The notes beneath the pieces are model-generated. The model was not told where the DNA came from and made no database searches. It was given only the letters and a program-made list of their open reading frames with translations. A stretch of DNA of 64,000 nucleotides from JBBRVP01 sp038246785 (lineage in GTDB: Bacteria > Actinomycetota > Actinomycetes > Jiangellales > Jiangellaceae). Where the stretch lies: positions 62,001 to 126,000 of the forward strand of contig JBBRVP010000002.1 in the NCBI GenBank assembly GCA_038246785.1, given 5' to 3'. How positions within the stretch are numbered: position 1 is the first letter of the stretch; the number at the start of each line of letters is the position of its first letter. Positions 26,555 through 35,473 of the stretch are shown here, piece after piece. The position numbers and the translations under genes were made by a program.

Positions 26555-28258
26555 ATGACAGCCCGGCTGCCGACGACGGCTCGGCGGCACGCCTACGCGG
26601 TGTACCAGCGGTTGCCCGCCCCCGTACGCCGGCGAGTGCGTCGCTGGGTGCTGCGGCTGACCGCACGCAACAGCCGCTCGACCGCGGAGCTGCTGGTGGC
26701 CCGCACCCGCTTCGGCGCCGGGCACTACGAGGATGCTGCGACGCTGCTGGCACAGGCCCGGCAGCGCGACCCGGACAACGTGGCGATCCTCGACCTGACG
26801 ACCAAGGTCGCCGGCAAACGGGGCGAGATCAGCGAGGCCGCCGACGCCTCCGTCGCCAAGCTGGGACGTGAGCGGTCGACGAAGAGCTGGTCGGCCACCC
26901 GCAGGCTGCTCGGCCGGCTGGTCGAGACCGACGCGCGCTGGCGGCCCACCGTCTGCAGCCCCGCCCCCGAGGGTGCCCCGCTGCCCGGGCGGGCGCTCTA
27001 CCTGGCGAAGGAGTCGCGGCCGTACCTGCACAACGGCTTCTGCACGCGCACCCACGAGTCGCTGCGCTGGCTGCAGCGGTTGGGCACCGACGTCCGCGGC
27101 GTGACGATGCCCGGCTTTCCCGGCGTCATCGGGGTCACCGATGCGCCGCGCTCCAGCACCGTCGAGGAGGTGGTCTACGACCACCTGCTGCCCGCGGCCG
27201 GGAAGGAGCTGGCGGCACTGGCCTTCGACGAACAGCTCCAGCTGGCCGCGCAGGCCCTCGCCGGTGAGGTGACGCGCACCCGCCCGGCCCTGCTCCACGT
27301 CGGGTCCGGCCACCGTGGCTTCGAGACCGCGCTGGTCGGCGACGCCGTCGCCCGGTGGGCCGGCATCCCGTGGATCTACGAGGTGCGCAGCTTCTTCGAG
27401 ACCACGTGGACGGCCGACGCGCGCTACATGGAGAAGGGCGAGCAGTACCACCGGCGCTTCGAGACCGAGACGCGGATGATGCAGGCCGCCGACCTCGTCA
27501 TCACGCTGTCCGGCCCGATGCGCGACGAGATCGTCCAGCGGCACGGGGTCTCTCCCGAGCTGGTGCGCGTCGTGCCCAACGCCGTCGACCCGGGCCGCTT
27601 CGCTCCGCAACCGCGCGACGAGGAGCTGCGCCGCCGGCTCCGGCTCGACGGCAGCCGGACGATCGGGTACGTCAGCAACCTGTCCCACCCGCGGGAGGGC
27701 CAGGAGGTGCTCGTCCGCGCCGTCGCAGCCATGCGCGAGGGCGGCCGCGAGGTCACCGGCCTCGTGGTGGGGGACGGCAGTCGCCGCGAACAGCTCGAGG
27801 ACCTCGCGCGCCACCTCGGCGTCGGTGCCTACGTCCGCTTCACCGGCAACGTGCCCTTCGACGAGGTGGCGGCCTACTACGCGCAGATGGACCTATTCGT
27901 GGTTCCGCGCATCGACGAGCGGGCCGCCCGGATGGTGTCGCCGATGAAGCCGTTCGAGGCCATGGCGATGCGCGTGCCGCTGCTCGTCTCCGACCTGCCT
28001 GCGCTGGTGGAGATCGCCGGGGACGGCGAGCGCGCCGGCACCTTCCGCGCCGGCGACGCCGGGTCGCTCGCGACCGAGGCGGGACGGCTGCTCGACTCGC
28101 CGGCCACGCTCGCCGGCCTGGTCGACGCCGCGGCGTCGTGGGTGGCCGCCGAACGGTCGTGGGAGGCGGTCGCGGTGGCGTTCCGGCAGGCCTACGACGA
28201 CGTCCTGGCTCGCTTCCCCATGGCGTCGACCGAGCAGGCGGGGGTGGGGTCGTGCTGA
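26555..28258 (+). CDS. Glycosyltransferase family 4
   Basis: This 567-residue GT-B glycosyltransferase has an N-terminal helical region of about 130 residues with a TPR-like stretch (GHYEDAATLLAQARQRDPDN). GT4 motifs follow: LLHVGSGHRGFETALV, IPWIYEVRSFFETTW, VVPNAVDPGRFAP, TIGYVSNLSHPREGQEVLVRA and the acidic nucleotide-sugar site in MSPMKPFEAMAMRVPLLVSD. It is the first gene of the 26.5-35.2 kb operon, and its stop overlaps the next start (TGATG). It probably adds an early sugar to the polymer; donor and acceptor cannot be told. Confidence 0.9.
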   Translation: MTARLPTTARRHAYAVYQRLPAPVRRRVRRWVLRLTARNSRSTAELLVARTRFGAGHYEDAATLLAQARQRDPDNVAILDLTTKVAGKRGEISEAADASVAKLGRERSTKSWSATRRLLGRLVETDARWRPTVCSPAPEGAPLPGRALYLAKESRPYLHNGFCTRTHESLRWLQRLGTDVRGVTMPGFPGVIGVTDAPRSSTVEEVVYDHLLPAAGKELAALAFDEQLQLAAQALAGEVTRTRPALLHVGSGHRGFETALVGDAVARWAGIPWIYEVRSFFETTWTADARYMEKGEQYHRRFETETRMMQAADLVITLSGPMRDEIVQRHGVSPELVRVVPNAVDPGRFAPQPRDEELRRRLRLDGSRTIGYVSNLSHPREGQEVLVRAVAAMREGGREVTGLVVGDGSRREQLEDLARHLGVGAYVRFTGNVPFDEVAAYYAQMDLFVVPRIDERAARMVSPMKPFEAMAMRVPLLVSDLPALVEIAGDGERAGTFRAGDAGSLATEAGRLLDSPATLAGLVDAAASWVAAERSWEAVAVAFRQAYDDVLARFPMASTEQAGVGSC

Positions 28259-29490
28259 TGACGCGCTTCCTCGGTCGTGACCGCGAGGCTGCCGTACCCG
28301 ACGCACTGCGCTCCCTTACGGGACTTGACTGGTCGCCGCGCCCCGACGCGGCGGGGTCTCCGGCGGTGCTGACCTACCTTCCCGCCGCCCGGGGCAACCC
28401 GTTCCAGTCGCTGCTGTACAACGGGTTGCCCGACGTCGCAGTACGACCGACACCGGCCTACGACGCGGCGACGGCCCTGCGGCTCGCCCGCGCCCTGCAG
28501 GGCGGGCCACAGCTGGCGCTGCACCTGCACTGGCTCAACGTGGTGACCGCCCGGGCCGCGGACGAGCGGGCGGCAGCGGAGAAGGTCGACGCCTTTCTCG
28601 GCCAGCTCGACGAGGCGACGCAGGTGGGGGCGCGACTGATCTGGACGGTCCACAACGTCATGCCGCACGACTCGGTGTTCCCCGAGCAGGACGCCCGCCT
28701 CCGCCGCGCAGTGGTCGCCCGCGCGGAGCGCGTCCACGTGATGAGCCGGCGGACGGTGGAGCTGGTGGCACCGATCTTCCCGCTCCCGGCCGAGAAGGTC
28801 CTCGAGGTCCCGCACCCCAGCTACGACGGCGTCTACTCCTCGCACCTGTCGCGGTCGAGAGCACGCCAGGAGCTCGGGGTGCCGGAGCGCGCGGTGGTCC
28901 ACCTCGTCATCGGCGCCCTCAAGCCGTACAAGGGCTTGACCGAGTTGAGCGCGGCGTTCGACGAGGTCACCCGGCAGGAGCCGGGGCGGCACGTCCTGCT
29001 CGCGGCCGGAGCGCCCGACCGCAGCGCCGAGGCGCGCGACTTCGCCCGGTGGGCGGGCCTGCACCCCGCCGTGGTGGCGTTCACCGGCAAGGTGCCCAGC
29101 GACGACATGCAGGTGTTCCTGAAGGCCGCCGACCTGGCCCTGTTTCCCTACCGGCGCTCGCTGAACTCCGGCGCGCTGGCGCTCACCTGCACGTTCGGGC
29201 TGCCCGCCGTGCTCGCGGGGGGGTCCGGCGAGGCCGCCGAGGTCGGGGCCGAGTGGGCCGAGGTGTACGACCCCACCGTCGACGCGGTCCGCCCGCTCGT
29301 CGAGGCGATTCTCACCGCTGCCAACCGGCTCGTAGACCCGGCGGCGCGTGCGGCCTCTCGGGCGCGCTCCGACCGCAACGCAGCACCGGTCGTCGCCGCG
29401 CGTTTCGCCCGGGGCGTCCGGGACTGGCTGGACTCCCCCAGCAGGTCCGGCGACCTAGCCGTCGCCACCGAGGCCGAGGGGGCGGCGTGA
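28258..29490 (+). CDS. Glycosyltransferase (GT4-like)
   Basis: This 410-residue GT-B enzyme shows LALHLHWLNVVTARAADE, RLIWTVHNVMPHDSVFPEQD, a central VIGALKPYKGLTELSAAF and a C-terminal half with LFPYRRSLNSGALALTCTFGLP. The HLHWLN/TVHNVMPH pattern occurs in capsule and exopolysaccharide transferases acting on lipid-linked sugars. The start is the ATG at 28258 (overlapping the previous stop) or the in-frame GTG at 28252. Its end overlaps wecB by four bases (GTGA). Confidence 0.88.
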   Translation: MTRFLGRDREAAVPDALRSLTGLDWSPRPDAAGSPAVLTYLPAARGNPFQSLLYNGLPDVAVRPTPAYDAATALRLARALQGGPQLALHLHWLNVVTARAADERAAAEKVDAFLGQLDEATQVGARLIWTVHNVMPHDSVFPEQDARLRRAVVARAERVHVMSRRTVELVAPIFPLPAEKVLEVPHPSYDGVYSSHLSRSRARQELGVPERAVVHLVIGALKPYKGLTELSAAFDEVTRQEPGRHVLLAAGAPDRSAEARDFARWAGLHPAVVAFTGKVPSDDMQVFLKAADLALFPYRRSLNSGALALTCTFGLPAVLAGGSGEAAEVGAEWAEVYDPTVDAVRPLVEAILTAANRLVDPAARAASRARSDRNAAPVVAARFARGVRDWLDSPSRSGDLAVATEAEGAA

Positions 29491-30572
29491 CGGTCGTCCA
29501 CATCACCGGAGCCCGTCCCAACTTCCCCAAGGCTGCCCCGGTGATCCGCGCCCTCGCGGCGCGCGGCGTCGACCAGCGGCTCGTGCACACCGGCCAGCAC
29601 TACGACGACCGGCTCAGCGAGATCTTCTTCCGCGAGCTCGACCTGCCCGCGCCCGACGTCAACCTCGGGGTCGGCTCGGGGACCCACGCCGAGCAGACCG
29701 CCGCCGTGATGGTGGAGCTAGAGCGGCTCTTCACCGCCGCCATACCCGATCTGGTCGTCGTCTACGGCGACGTCAACTCGACCGTTGCTGCCGCGCTGGT
29801 CGCGGCAAAGCTGTCCGTGCCGGTCGGGCACGTCGAGGCCGGCCTGCGCAGCTTCGACATGCGGATGCCCGAGGAGGTCAACCGGCGGTTGACCGACCAG
29901 CTCAGCGAACTGCTCTTCGTCACCAGCGCCGACGCGATCGGGCACCTGGCCCGCGAGGGAGCTGCGGCCGAGCACATCCACTTCGTGGGCAACCCCATGA
30001 TCGACACCCTGCTGACCCACCTCGACCGCTTCGACCCCGGGCCGGTCCGCGAGCGCCTCGGGATCCCCAAGCAGTACGCCGTCGCGACCCTGCACCGGCC
30101 GTCCAACGTCGACGAAGAGGCCGCGGCACGGGACCTGGTCGAGGTCCTGCACGGCGCCGCGCAGCGGATGCAGCTGGTCATCCCGCTGCACCCCCGCGGC
30201 CGCCGCCGGCTGGTGTCGCTAGGCCTCGAGGCGCACCCGGGCGTGACACTGCTCGACCCGCTGGGCTACCTCGACTTCATCTCCCTGGTCCGCGGGGCCA
30301 CGGCGGTCCTCACCGACTCCGGCGGTGTCCAGGAGGAGACGACGGTGCTCGGAGTCCCGTGCCTGACGCTGCGGCCCAACACGGAGCGCCCGGTGACGAT
30401 CACCAACGGCACCAACCGGCTGGTCGACGTCACCACCCTGCTTCCCGCGCTCGATGCGGTCCTGGAGCACCCGGCCGACGAGCAGTGGCCGGTGCCGCCG
30501 TTGTGGGACGGGCGGGCCGGGCCGCGGATCGCCGACATCACGGTGGACTGGTTGCGCGCCCGTGGGCGTTGA
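29487..30572 (+). CDS. wecB: UDP-N-acetylglucosamine 2-epimerase (non-hydrolysing)
   Basis: This 361-residue enzyme interconverts UDP-GlcNAc and UDP-ManNAc. Diagnostic segments: TGARPNFPKAAPVIRAL, VHTGQHYDDRLSEIFF, VYGDVNSTVAAALVAAKL, VGHVEAGLRSFDMRMPEE and LTDSGGVQEETTVLGVP. With the dehydrogenase 1.6 kb downstream it gives a route to UDP-ManNAcA. The GTG start at 29487 overlaps the preceding stop. The next gene starts 11 bases before the wecB stop. Confidence 0.95.
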   Translation: MTVVHITGARPNFPKAAPVIRALAARGVDQRLVHTGQHYDDRLSEIFFRELDLPAPDVNLGVGSGTHAEQTAAVMVELERLFTAAIPDLVVVYGDVNSTVAAALVAAKLSVPVGHVEAGLRSFDMRMPEEVNRRLTDQLSELLFVTSADAIGHLAREGAAAEHIHFVGNPMIDTLLTHLDRFDPGPVRERLGIPKQYAVATLHRPSNVDEEAAARDLVEVLHGAAQRMQLVIPLHPRGRRRLVSLGLEAHPGVTLLDPLGYLDFISLVRGATAVLTDSGGVQEETTVLGVPCLTLRPNTERPVTITNGTNRLVDVTTLLPALDAVLEHPADEQWPVPPLWDGRAGPRIADITVDWLRARGR

Positions 30573-32022
30573 GGCGCCGCCACCGCCCGTACCCACCGTG
30601 CTGTTGACCACGAGCAACGGCACCGGCATGGGCCACCTGTCCAGGCAGCTCGCGGTGGCGCTGGCACTGGGCGAGCGGGCCAGCACGTCGCTGGTCTCCA
30701 TGTCGGCGGCGGCGCCGGTGCTCCGAGCGGCGGGAATCGCGTCGGAGTACCTCCCGGACTACACCCGCGGATGGATGCCGCGCAGCAGCTGGCCCGGCTA
30801 CCTGGCCGAGCGGCTCGCCGCCACTCTCCACGAGACGGGGGCTCGGGTCGTCGTCTTCGACGGCGTCGCGCCCTACCCCGGCCTGCGGCTGCTCCGGCGC
30901 TGGCGGCCCGACGTCGCGTTCGTCTGGTTCCGGCGCGGGCTGTGGCGGCCCGGTCACAACCGGCGTGCGCTCGCTGCGGCAGCGGTCTTCGACCTCGTGC
31001 TCGAGCCCGGTGACCTGGCCGCCCCGGCCGACTCGGGAGCCACCCGAGGGCTGGCCGCCGTCCGGCTGGCACCGGTCGCCCTTACCGAGAGCGTGCCGGC
31101 GCTGCCGCGGGAGGCCGCCGTCGAGCGGCTGGGGCTCGACCCGTCGAAGCAGACGCTGCTGGTCACGCTCGGCCTCGGCAGTCTGGAGGCGCAGCGGCCG
31201 AGCCTCGGGTCGGCCGCCGTGCGCCGGGCGCTGCGGGACCCGGGCTGGCAGGTGGCGCTGACGCGGGCGCCAGCCCCCGGTAGCGCGACGTTCGACTCGC
31301 TCACATCCGGCTCGGACCCGGCGCTCGCGCACCGCGTGGTCGACCTGCACGGAGTGCACCCGCTTGTCGCGTACGTGTCGGCCTTCGACGCCGCCGTGTC
31401 GGCGGCCGGCTACAACGCCGTGCACGAGCTGCTCCCCAGCGGGGTGCCGACGGTCCTGGTGCCGTTCCTGAGCACGACCGACGACCAGACGGCCCGCGCG
31501 CGATACTGCGCCGGACGCGGCTGGGCGCTGGTAGCCCACGACGACACCGAGGTCGAGACAGCCGTGGGCAGGCTGCTCGACCGGGACGAACGCCTCCGCC
31601 TACGCCGGGCGGGAGGCTCGATCGCCACCGGAGGCGGAGGGGCCGCGCAGGCTGCCGATGCGATCCTGCAACTGGCCGGACCGGAGGGCTTCACCGGCCA
31701 CGCCAGCGGCCTGCGGGAGCGCGTCGCCGCCGCGCGGGTCGACCTCGTCCGCCGGCTCGGCCCCGAGGCGTCCGACTCGATCCGGTGGCTCCTGCGGCGT
31801 CCGCGCTACGTCGGGACGCGCCGACCCCTGCGGCTGCGCCTGCGCGACGACCGCGACGGGTCCGCCGTGCCGGCACCCGGGGAGCTGCTGGTCACCGAAC
31901 GCCTGGACGCGGCGCTGCTCGCCGGCGGAGACCCGGTGGAGGTGCTGCTGGCCGGCGCTTCCGGGGGCTACCGCGACGCCAGGATCGCCGTCGCCCGGCG
32001 CTACTACCACCTGAACGGCTGA
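30562..32022 (+). CDS. MurG/GT28-like glycosyltransferase
   Basis: This 486-residue GT-B protein begins PTVLLTTSNGTGMGHLSRQL, the glycine-rich loop of the MurG/UGT type, and has the C-terminal signature SAAGYNAVHELLPSGVPTVL with VPFLSTTDDQTARARY. An extra C-terminal region (residues about 390-486) rich in Arg and Leu is unlike MurG and of unknown role. The GTG start overlaps wecB by 11 bases. No other murein-precursor genes are near, so transfer onto the glycan polymer rather than lipid II synthesis is the better inference. A 166-base gap follows. Confidence 0.87.
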   Translation: MGVEAPPPPVPTVLLTTSNGTGMGHLSRQLAVALALGERASTSLVSMSAAAPVLRAAGIASEYLPDYTRGWMPRSSWPGYLAERLAATLHETGARVVVFDGVAPYPGLRLLRRWRPDVAFVWFRRGLWRPGHNRRALAAAAVFDLVLEPGDLAAPADSGATRGLAAVRLAPVALTESVPALPREAAVERLGLDPSKQTLLVTLGLGSLEAQRPSLGSAAVRRALRDPGWQVALTRAPAPGSATFDSLTSGSDPALAHRVVDLHGVHPLVAYVSAFDAAVSAAGYNAVHELLPSGVPTVLVPFLSTTDDQTARARYCAGRGWALVAHDDTEVETAVGRLLDRDERLRLRRAGGSIATGGGGAAQAADAILQLAGPEGFTGHASGLRERVAAARVDLVRRLGPEASDSIRWLLRRPRYVGTRRPLRLRLRDDRDGSAVPAPGELLVTERLDAALLAGGDPVEVLLAGASGGYRDARIAVARRYYHLNG

Positions 32023-32188
32023 CTCCGTCGTGCCGCGGGGCCGGCGAGCCCGCGCGGGATGTCAGAATGGTGTCTCGTCCAGCGGGAAGGGCATCGGTCG
32101 GTGGACGGCCGGCCCGAGCTGTGGGCCCGATGCCCCGGCGCCGACAGACGTGGCCCCGCCCGGGGTCACCACACACAATGGAGAGACG

Positions 32189-33445
32189 TTGCCGAAGGTC
32201 GTGGTCGTGGGGCTCGGGTACGTGGGCCTTCCGCTGGCCCAGGAAGCCGTCCGGGCCGGTTTGACGGTCACCGGCCTGGACCTCAGCCCCTCCGTCGTCG
32301 ACGGGCTGGGCGCAGGGCGTTCCCACGTCGACGACCTCAGCGACGACGACGTGGCCGCCATGCGCGCGGCCGGTTTCACCGCCACCACCGATCCCGGGGT
32401 GCTGGCGAGCGCCGACGTGGCCGTGGTCTGCGTCCCGACGCCGCTGTCCGAGGACGGCCAGCCCGACCTGACGGCGGTGATGTCCGCCACGTACGCAGTC
32501 GCCGAGCGCCTGCACCGCGGCATGCTCGTCGTGCTCGAGTCGACCACCTACCCCGGCACCACCGACGAGGTGGTGCGCCCGGTCCTCGAGGCCGGTGGGC
32601 TCGTCGCGGGCAGCGACTTCCACCTGGCGTTCTCGCCGGAGCGCATCGACCCGGGCAACCCGGTCTACGGCATGAAGAACACCCCCAAGGTCGTGGGCGG
32701 TCACAGCGCCGGATGCACCGCCGCGGCGGTGGCCTTCTACGCCTCCTTCGTCGACACCGTGGTGCAGGCACGCGGCACCCGCGAGGCCGAGATGGCCAAG
32801 CTGCTGGAGAACACCTACCGGCACATCAACATCGCGCTCGTCAACGAGGTGGCCCGCTTCTCGCACGAGCTCGGCATCGACCTGTGGAACGTCATCGAGT
32901 GCGCGAGCAGCAAGCCGTTCGGCTTCCAACCCTTCTATCCCGGCCCCGGGGTCGGCGGTCACTGCATCCCGATCGACCCCAACTACCTCTCGCACAGCGT
33001 GCGGGCCAAGCTCGGCTACCCGTTCCGCTTCGTCGAGCTCGCCGAGGAGATCAACGCGACGATGCCGGCCTACGTCACGCGCCGCATCCAGGACAACCTG
33101 AACACCCGCGGCAAGCCCCTGCAGGGCTCCACGGTGCTGCTGCTGGGCGTGACCTACAAGCCCGACATCGCCGACGAGCGCGAGTCGCCCGCCCAGCCCC
33201 TCGCCCGCCACCTGCGCGCGCACGGCGCCGAGGTGTGGTTCCACGACCCGTACGTCGCCGAGTGGCTCGTCGCCGGCGTCCAGGCCAAGCGTGTCGAGGA
33301 CATGCCGGCCGCCATCCGTGAGGCCGACATCACCGTGCTCCTGCAGAACCACCGCGAGTATGACCTCGACGAGCTCGGTCGCGACGCCGCCTGCCTGTTC
33401 GACACCCGGGGAAAGGTGACCGGGCCGAACGTGGAGCGGCTGTGA
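32189..33445 (+). CDS. wecC: UDP-N-acetylmannosamine dehydrogenase-type nucleotide-sugar dehydrogenase
   Basis: This 418-residue NAD-dependent enzyme oxidises the C6 of a UDP-sugar to the acid. The N-terminal Rossmann loop is VVVGLGYVGLPLAQEAV, the middle domain has LLENTYRHINIALVNEVA, and the catalytic Cys259 lies in PGVGGHCIPIDPNYL, the pattern of the UDP-ManNAc/UDP-GlcNAc dehydrogenase branch. Pairing with wecB favours UDP-ManNAc. The TTG at 32189 is chosen because GGAG sits five bases upstream and family similarity begins at LPKVVVVG. A weak CAGAAT at 32063-32068 may be an internal promoter. The stop overlaps the permease start (GTGA). Confidence 0.9.
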   Translation: MPKVVVVGLGYVGLPLAQEAVRAGLTVTGLDLSPSVVDGLGAGRSHVDDLSDDDVAAMRAAGFTATTDPGVLASADVAVVCVPTPLSEDGQPDLTAVMSATYAVAERLHRGMLVVLESTTYPGTTDEVVRPVLEAGGLVAGSDFHLAFSPERIDPGNPVYGMKNTPKVVGGHSAGCTAAAVAFYASFVDTVVQARGTREAEMAKLLENTYRHINIALVNEVARFSHELGIDLWNVIECASSKPFGFQPFYPGPGVGGHCIPIDPNYLSHSVRAKLGYPFRFVELAEEINATMPAYVTRRIQDNLNTRGKPLQGSTVLLLGVTYKPDIADERESPAQPLARHLRAHGAEVWFHDPYVAEWLVAGVQAKRVEDMPAAIREADITVLLQNHREYDLDELGRDAACLFDTRGKVTGPNVERL

Positions 33446-34338
33446 CGTCGGCACCGACGGAGGTTCCGTCGAGGGACCCGTCGCTCCTCGACCCCTCCGC
33501 CGCAGCCGAGCTGGGCCTGCACCGGGTCGGTGCCCGGCTGGGGCTGCGCGCCTACCTGCGGGCGGTCGCGGGGCGCAGGTACTTCGTCTGGGAGCTGTCC
33601 AAGGCCCGGGTCATCGCGGCGAACAGCGCCAACCGGCTCGGGCGGTTGTGGGAGCTGCTCAACCCGATCATGCTGGTCGGGGTCTACTACATCGCCTTCG
33701 GTCTCATCCTGGGCGCCCACCGCGACTCCTCCAACTTCCTGCTCTTCCTCAGCGTCGGGGTGTTCACCTGGACCCTCTTCTCCGGCACGGTGACCGGTTG
33801 CGCGGACTCGCTGGTCAAGCAGCGCGCGCTCATGCGCTCGGTGCACTTCCCGCGGGCGATCCTGCCGCTGGCCGTCCTCGGCCGGCAGGTGATCGCGTTC
33901 GGCCCCAAGCTGCTCGTGCTCGCCCTGGTGGCCGTCGCCACCGGTGAGGGCGTGCACCTGGGTTGGGCCACCACCGTGCCGGCGATGGCGCTGGCCGCCC
34001 TCTTCGCGGGCGGCCTGGGCATGATGGTCGCTCGCGTCGTCCACGGCTCGCGCGACATCGGCAGCGTCGTTCCCTTCGTCATGCGCACCTGGATGTACCT
34101 GTCCGGCGTGTTCTACAGCGTCGACAAGCGGTTCCGCCATGCGCCCGAGGCGGTCCGTGCCGTCGCCGAGTACAACCCCGGCCACGTCTACATCTCGCTG
34201 ATGCGGGGAGCCTTCATGCCGGGCAAGTACCCCATCGAGCCGTGGCTGTGGGTGGCCGGGGTCGGCTGGGCGGTGGGGTTCGCGGTCGTCGGCTTCGTCG
34301 TCTTCTGGAGCGCTGAGGAGACCTACGGTGGCGAGTGA
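33442..34338 (+). CDS. wzm: Polysaccharide ABC exporter, permease subunit (Wzm/TagG type)
   Basis: This 298-residue ABC-2 permease has a cytoplasmic N-terminus of about 60 residues and six predicted membrane helices. Conserved parts include WELLNPIMLVGVYYIAFGLI, FLSVGVFTWTLFSGTV and VKQRALMRSVHFPRAILPLA, as in exporters of O-antigen and teichoic acid. It moves a lipid-linked polymer across the membrane with the ATPase that follows. The GTG at 33442 overlaps the wecC stop by four bases, and the end overlaps the ATPase gene by 11 bases. Confidence 0.93.
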   Translation: MTSAPTEVPSRDPSLLDPSAAAELGLHRVGARLGLRAYLRAVAGRRYFVWELSKARVIAANSANRLGRLWELLNPIMLVGVYYIAFGLILGAHRDSSNFLLFLSVGVFTWTLFSGTVTGCADSLVKQRALMRSVHFPRAILPLAVLGRQVIAFGPKLLVLALVAVATGEGVHLGWATTVPAMALAALFAGGLGMMVARVVHGSRDIGSVVPFVMRTWMYLSGVFYSVDKRFRHAPEAVRAVAEYNPGHVYISLMRGAFMPGKYPIEPWLWVAGVGWAVGFAVVGFVVFWSAEETYGGE

Positions 34339-35200
34339 CCCCGCCGCGGTGGGCACGACGACCGCCGAGCCGCTGACCCATCCGGTGACCCAGCCGGTGA
34401 CCCAGCCGGTGACCCAGCCGGTGACCCAGCCGGGGACCGAGTCGGCGCCGGCCCGGCGACCGGTCGTGGTGTGCCACGACGTGAACGTCGTCTTCCGCGT
34501 CATGGCCGACCGGCAGCGGCGCACCGCCGGCTCGCGCGTCGGGCAGCTGCTCGGTCGCGGCCCGGGCCGGCGGCCGATGCGCGAGGTGCACGCCCTCAAG
34601 GGCATCAGCGCCGTCGGCCACGAGGGCGACGCGATCGGACTCGTCGGCCGCAACGGCTCGGGGAAGAGCACCATGCTGCGCGTCATCGCGGGCCTGCTGC
34701 CACCGACCAGCGGCGAGGTGTGGGCACACGGCCAGCCGGCTCTGCTCGGCGTCAACGCCGTGCTGTTGCCCGAGCTGTCCGGAGCCCGCAACATCCTGCT
34801 CGGCGGCTTGGCGTTGGGCCTCGCCCGCGAGGAGATCGAAGACCGCTTCGACGACATCATCGACTTCGCCGGCGTGCGCGACGCGATCCACATGCCGATG
34901 AAGACCTACTCCTCGGGCATGTCCGCACGCCTCCGCTTCGCCATTGCGACGGTGCGGACACCGCCGGTCCTGCTCATCGACGAGGCGCTCGCCACCGGGG
35001 ACGCGGAGTTCCGGGTGCGCAGCGAGGAACGCATCAAGGCGCTGTGCGCCGACGCCGGCTGCGTCTTCCTCGTGAGCCACGCCCTCGGCGCCATCCGGAA
35101 GACCTGCAACCGCGCGATCTGGATCGACCGTGGGGACATGCGCATGGACGGCGAGGCCAACGAGGTGGCCGACGCATACTGGGACTCGGTCAAGCGCTGA
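34328..35200 (+). CDS. wzt: Polysaccharide ABC exporter, ATPase subunit (Wzt/TagH type)
   Basis: This 290-residue ATPase has Walker A GRNGSGKST, the signature YSSGMSARLRF, Walker B VLLIDEALATGD and the H-loop VSHALG. The spacing LLPELSGARNILLGGLALGL is typical of Wzt/TagH/KpsT exporters. The protein ends right after the nucleotide-binding domain; there is no C-terminal carbohydrate-binding domain as in Wzt of the O9a type. The N-terminus carries a four-residue repeat PVTQ x4 that is unusual. It is the last gene of the rightward operon and is followed by an inverted-repeat element. Confidence 0.93.
   Translation: MASDPAAVGTTTAEPLTHPVTQPVTQPVTQPVTQPGTESAPARRPVVVCHDVNVVFRVMADRQRRTAGSRVGQLLGRGPGRRPMREVHALKGISAVGHEGDAIGLVGRNGSGKSTMLRVIAGLLPPTSGEVWAHGQPALLGVNAVLLPELSGARNILLGGLALGLAREEIEDRFDDIIDFAGVRDAIHMPMKTYSSGMSARLRFAIATVRTPPVLLIDEALATGDAEFRVRSEERIKALCADAGCVFLVSHALGAIRKTCNRAIWIDRGDMRMDGEANEVADAYWDSVKR
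34373..34444 (+). repeat. 12-base in-frame tandem repeat (PVTQ) in wzt
   Basis: Four perfect GTGACCCAGCCG units (34385-34432), flanked by one degenerate unit on each side, encode a PVTQ repeat in the first 40 residues of the exporter ATPase. Confidence 0.9.
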
Positions 35201-35297
35201 CGGCCACGTCGTCGCCAGCGGCTCACCGACACGGGTGAGGTCGCGACAGGGCAAGCCCCGACCGCAGCGCGCTCGCCTCGACATCGACCCCATCCCC

Positions 35298-35358
35298 GTT
35301 GATCAAGGAGAAGACCACGTTCAGGGTCGCGAATACCGTGGTCTTCTCCTTGATCAAC
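35298..35358. repeat. 61-base inverted-repeat element, copy 1 (possible bidirectional terminator)
   Basis: Perfect 22-base arms GTTGATCAAGGAGAAGACCACG and its complement (35298-35319, 35337-35358) flank a 17-base loop. It lies in the 273-base gap between the converging wzt and pyruvyl-transferase genes and could end both transcripts; no U-tract is present. A second copy with the same total length occurs at 56010-56070. The rest of the gap (35201-35473) shows no gene. Confidence 0.85.
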
Positions 35359-35473
35359 TCTTGGAGGGGTCGCGGGGACGGGGGCGGTGGGGGTCCGAAC
35401 GGCAACGTGGTCAGCGCGCCGGAGCGGCCGCTGGCCTGCCGCCGACGGTCCGTGTCCGTGTCGTACCGGGCGG

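Noticed and set aside
26237..27814. Long minus-strand frame opposite the first glycosyltransferase
   Set aside because: It is antisense to a well-supported GT4 gene. Only its last 19 codons match anything (the DUF1508 start).
34373..34444. CRISPR-like array from the repeated PVTQ units
   Set aside because: The repeats are contiguous 12-base units within a reading frame, without spacers.
35298..35358. Terminal inverted repeats of an insertion sequence
   Set aside because: Only a 17-base loop lies between the arms and no transposase gene is associated, so an intact transposon is excluded; a MITE-like origin remains open.
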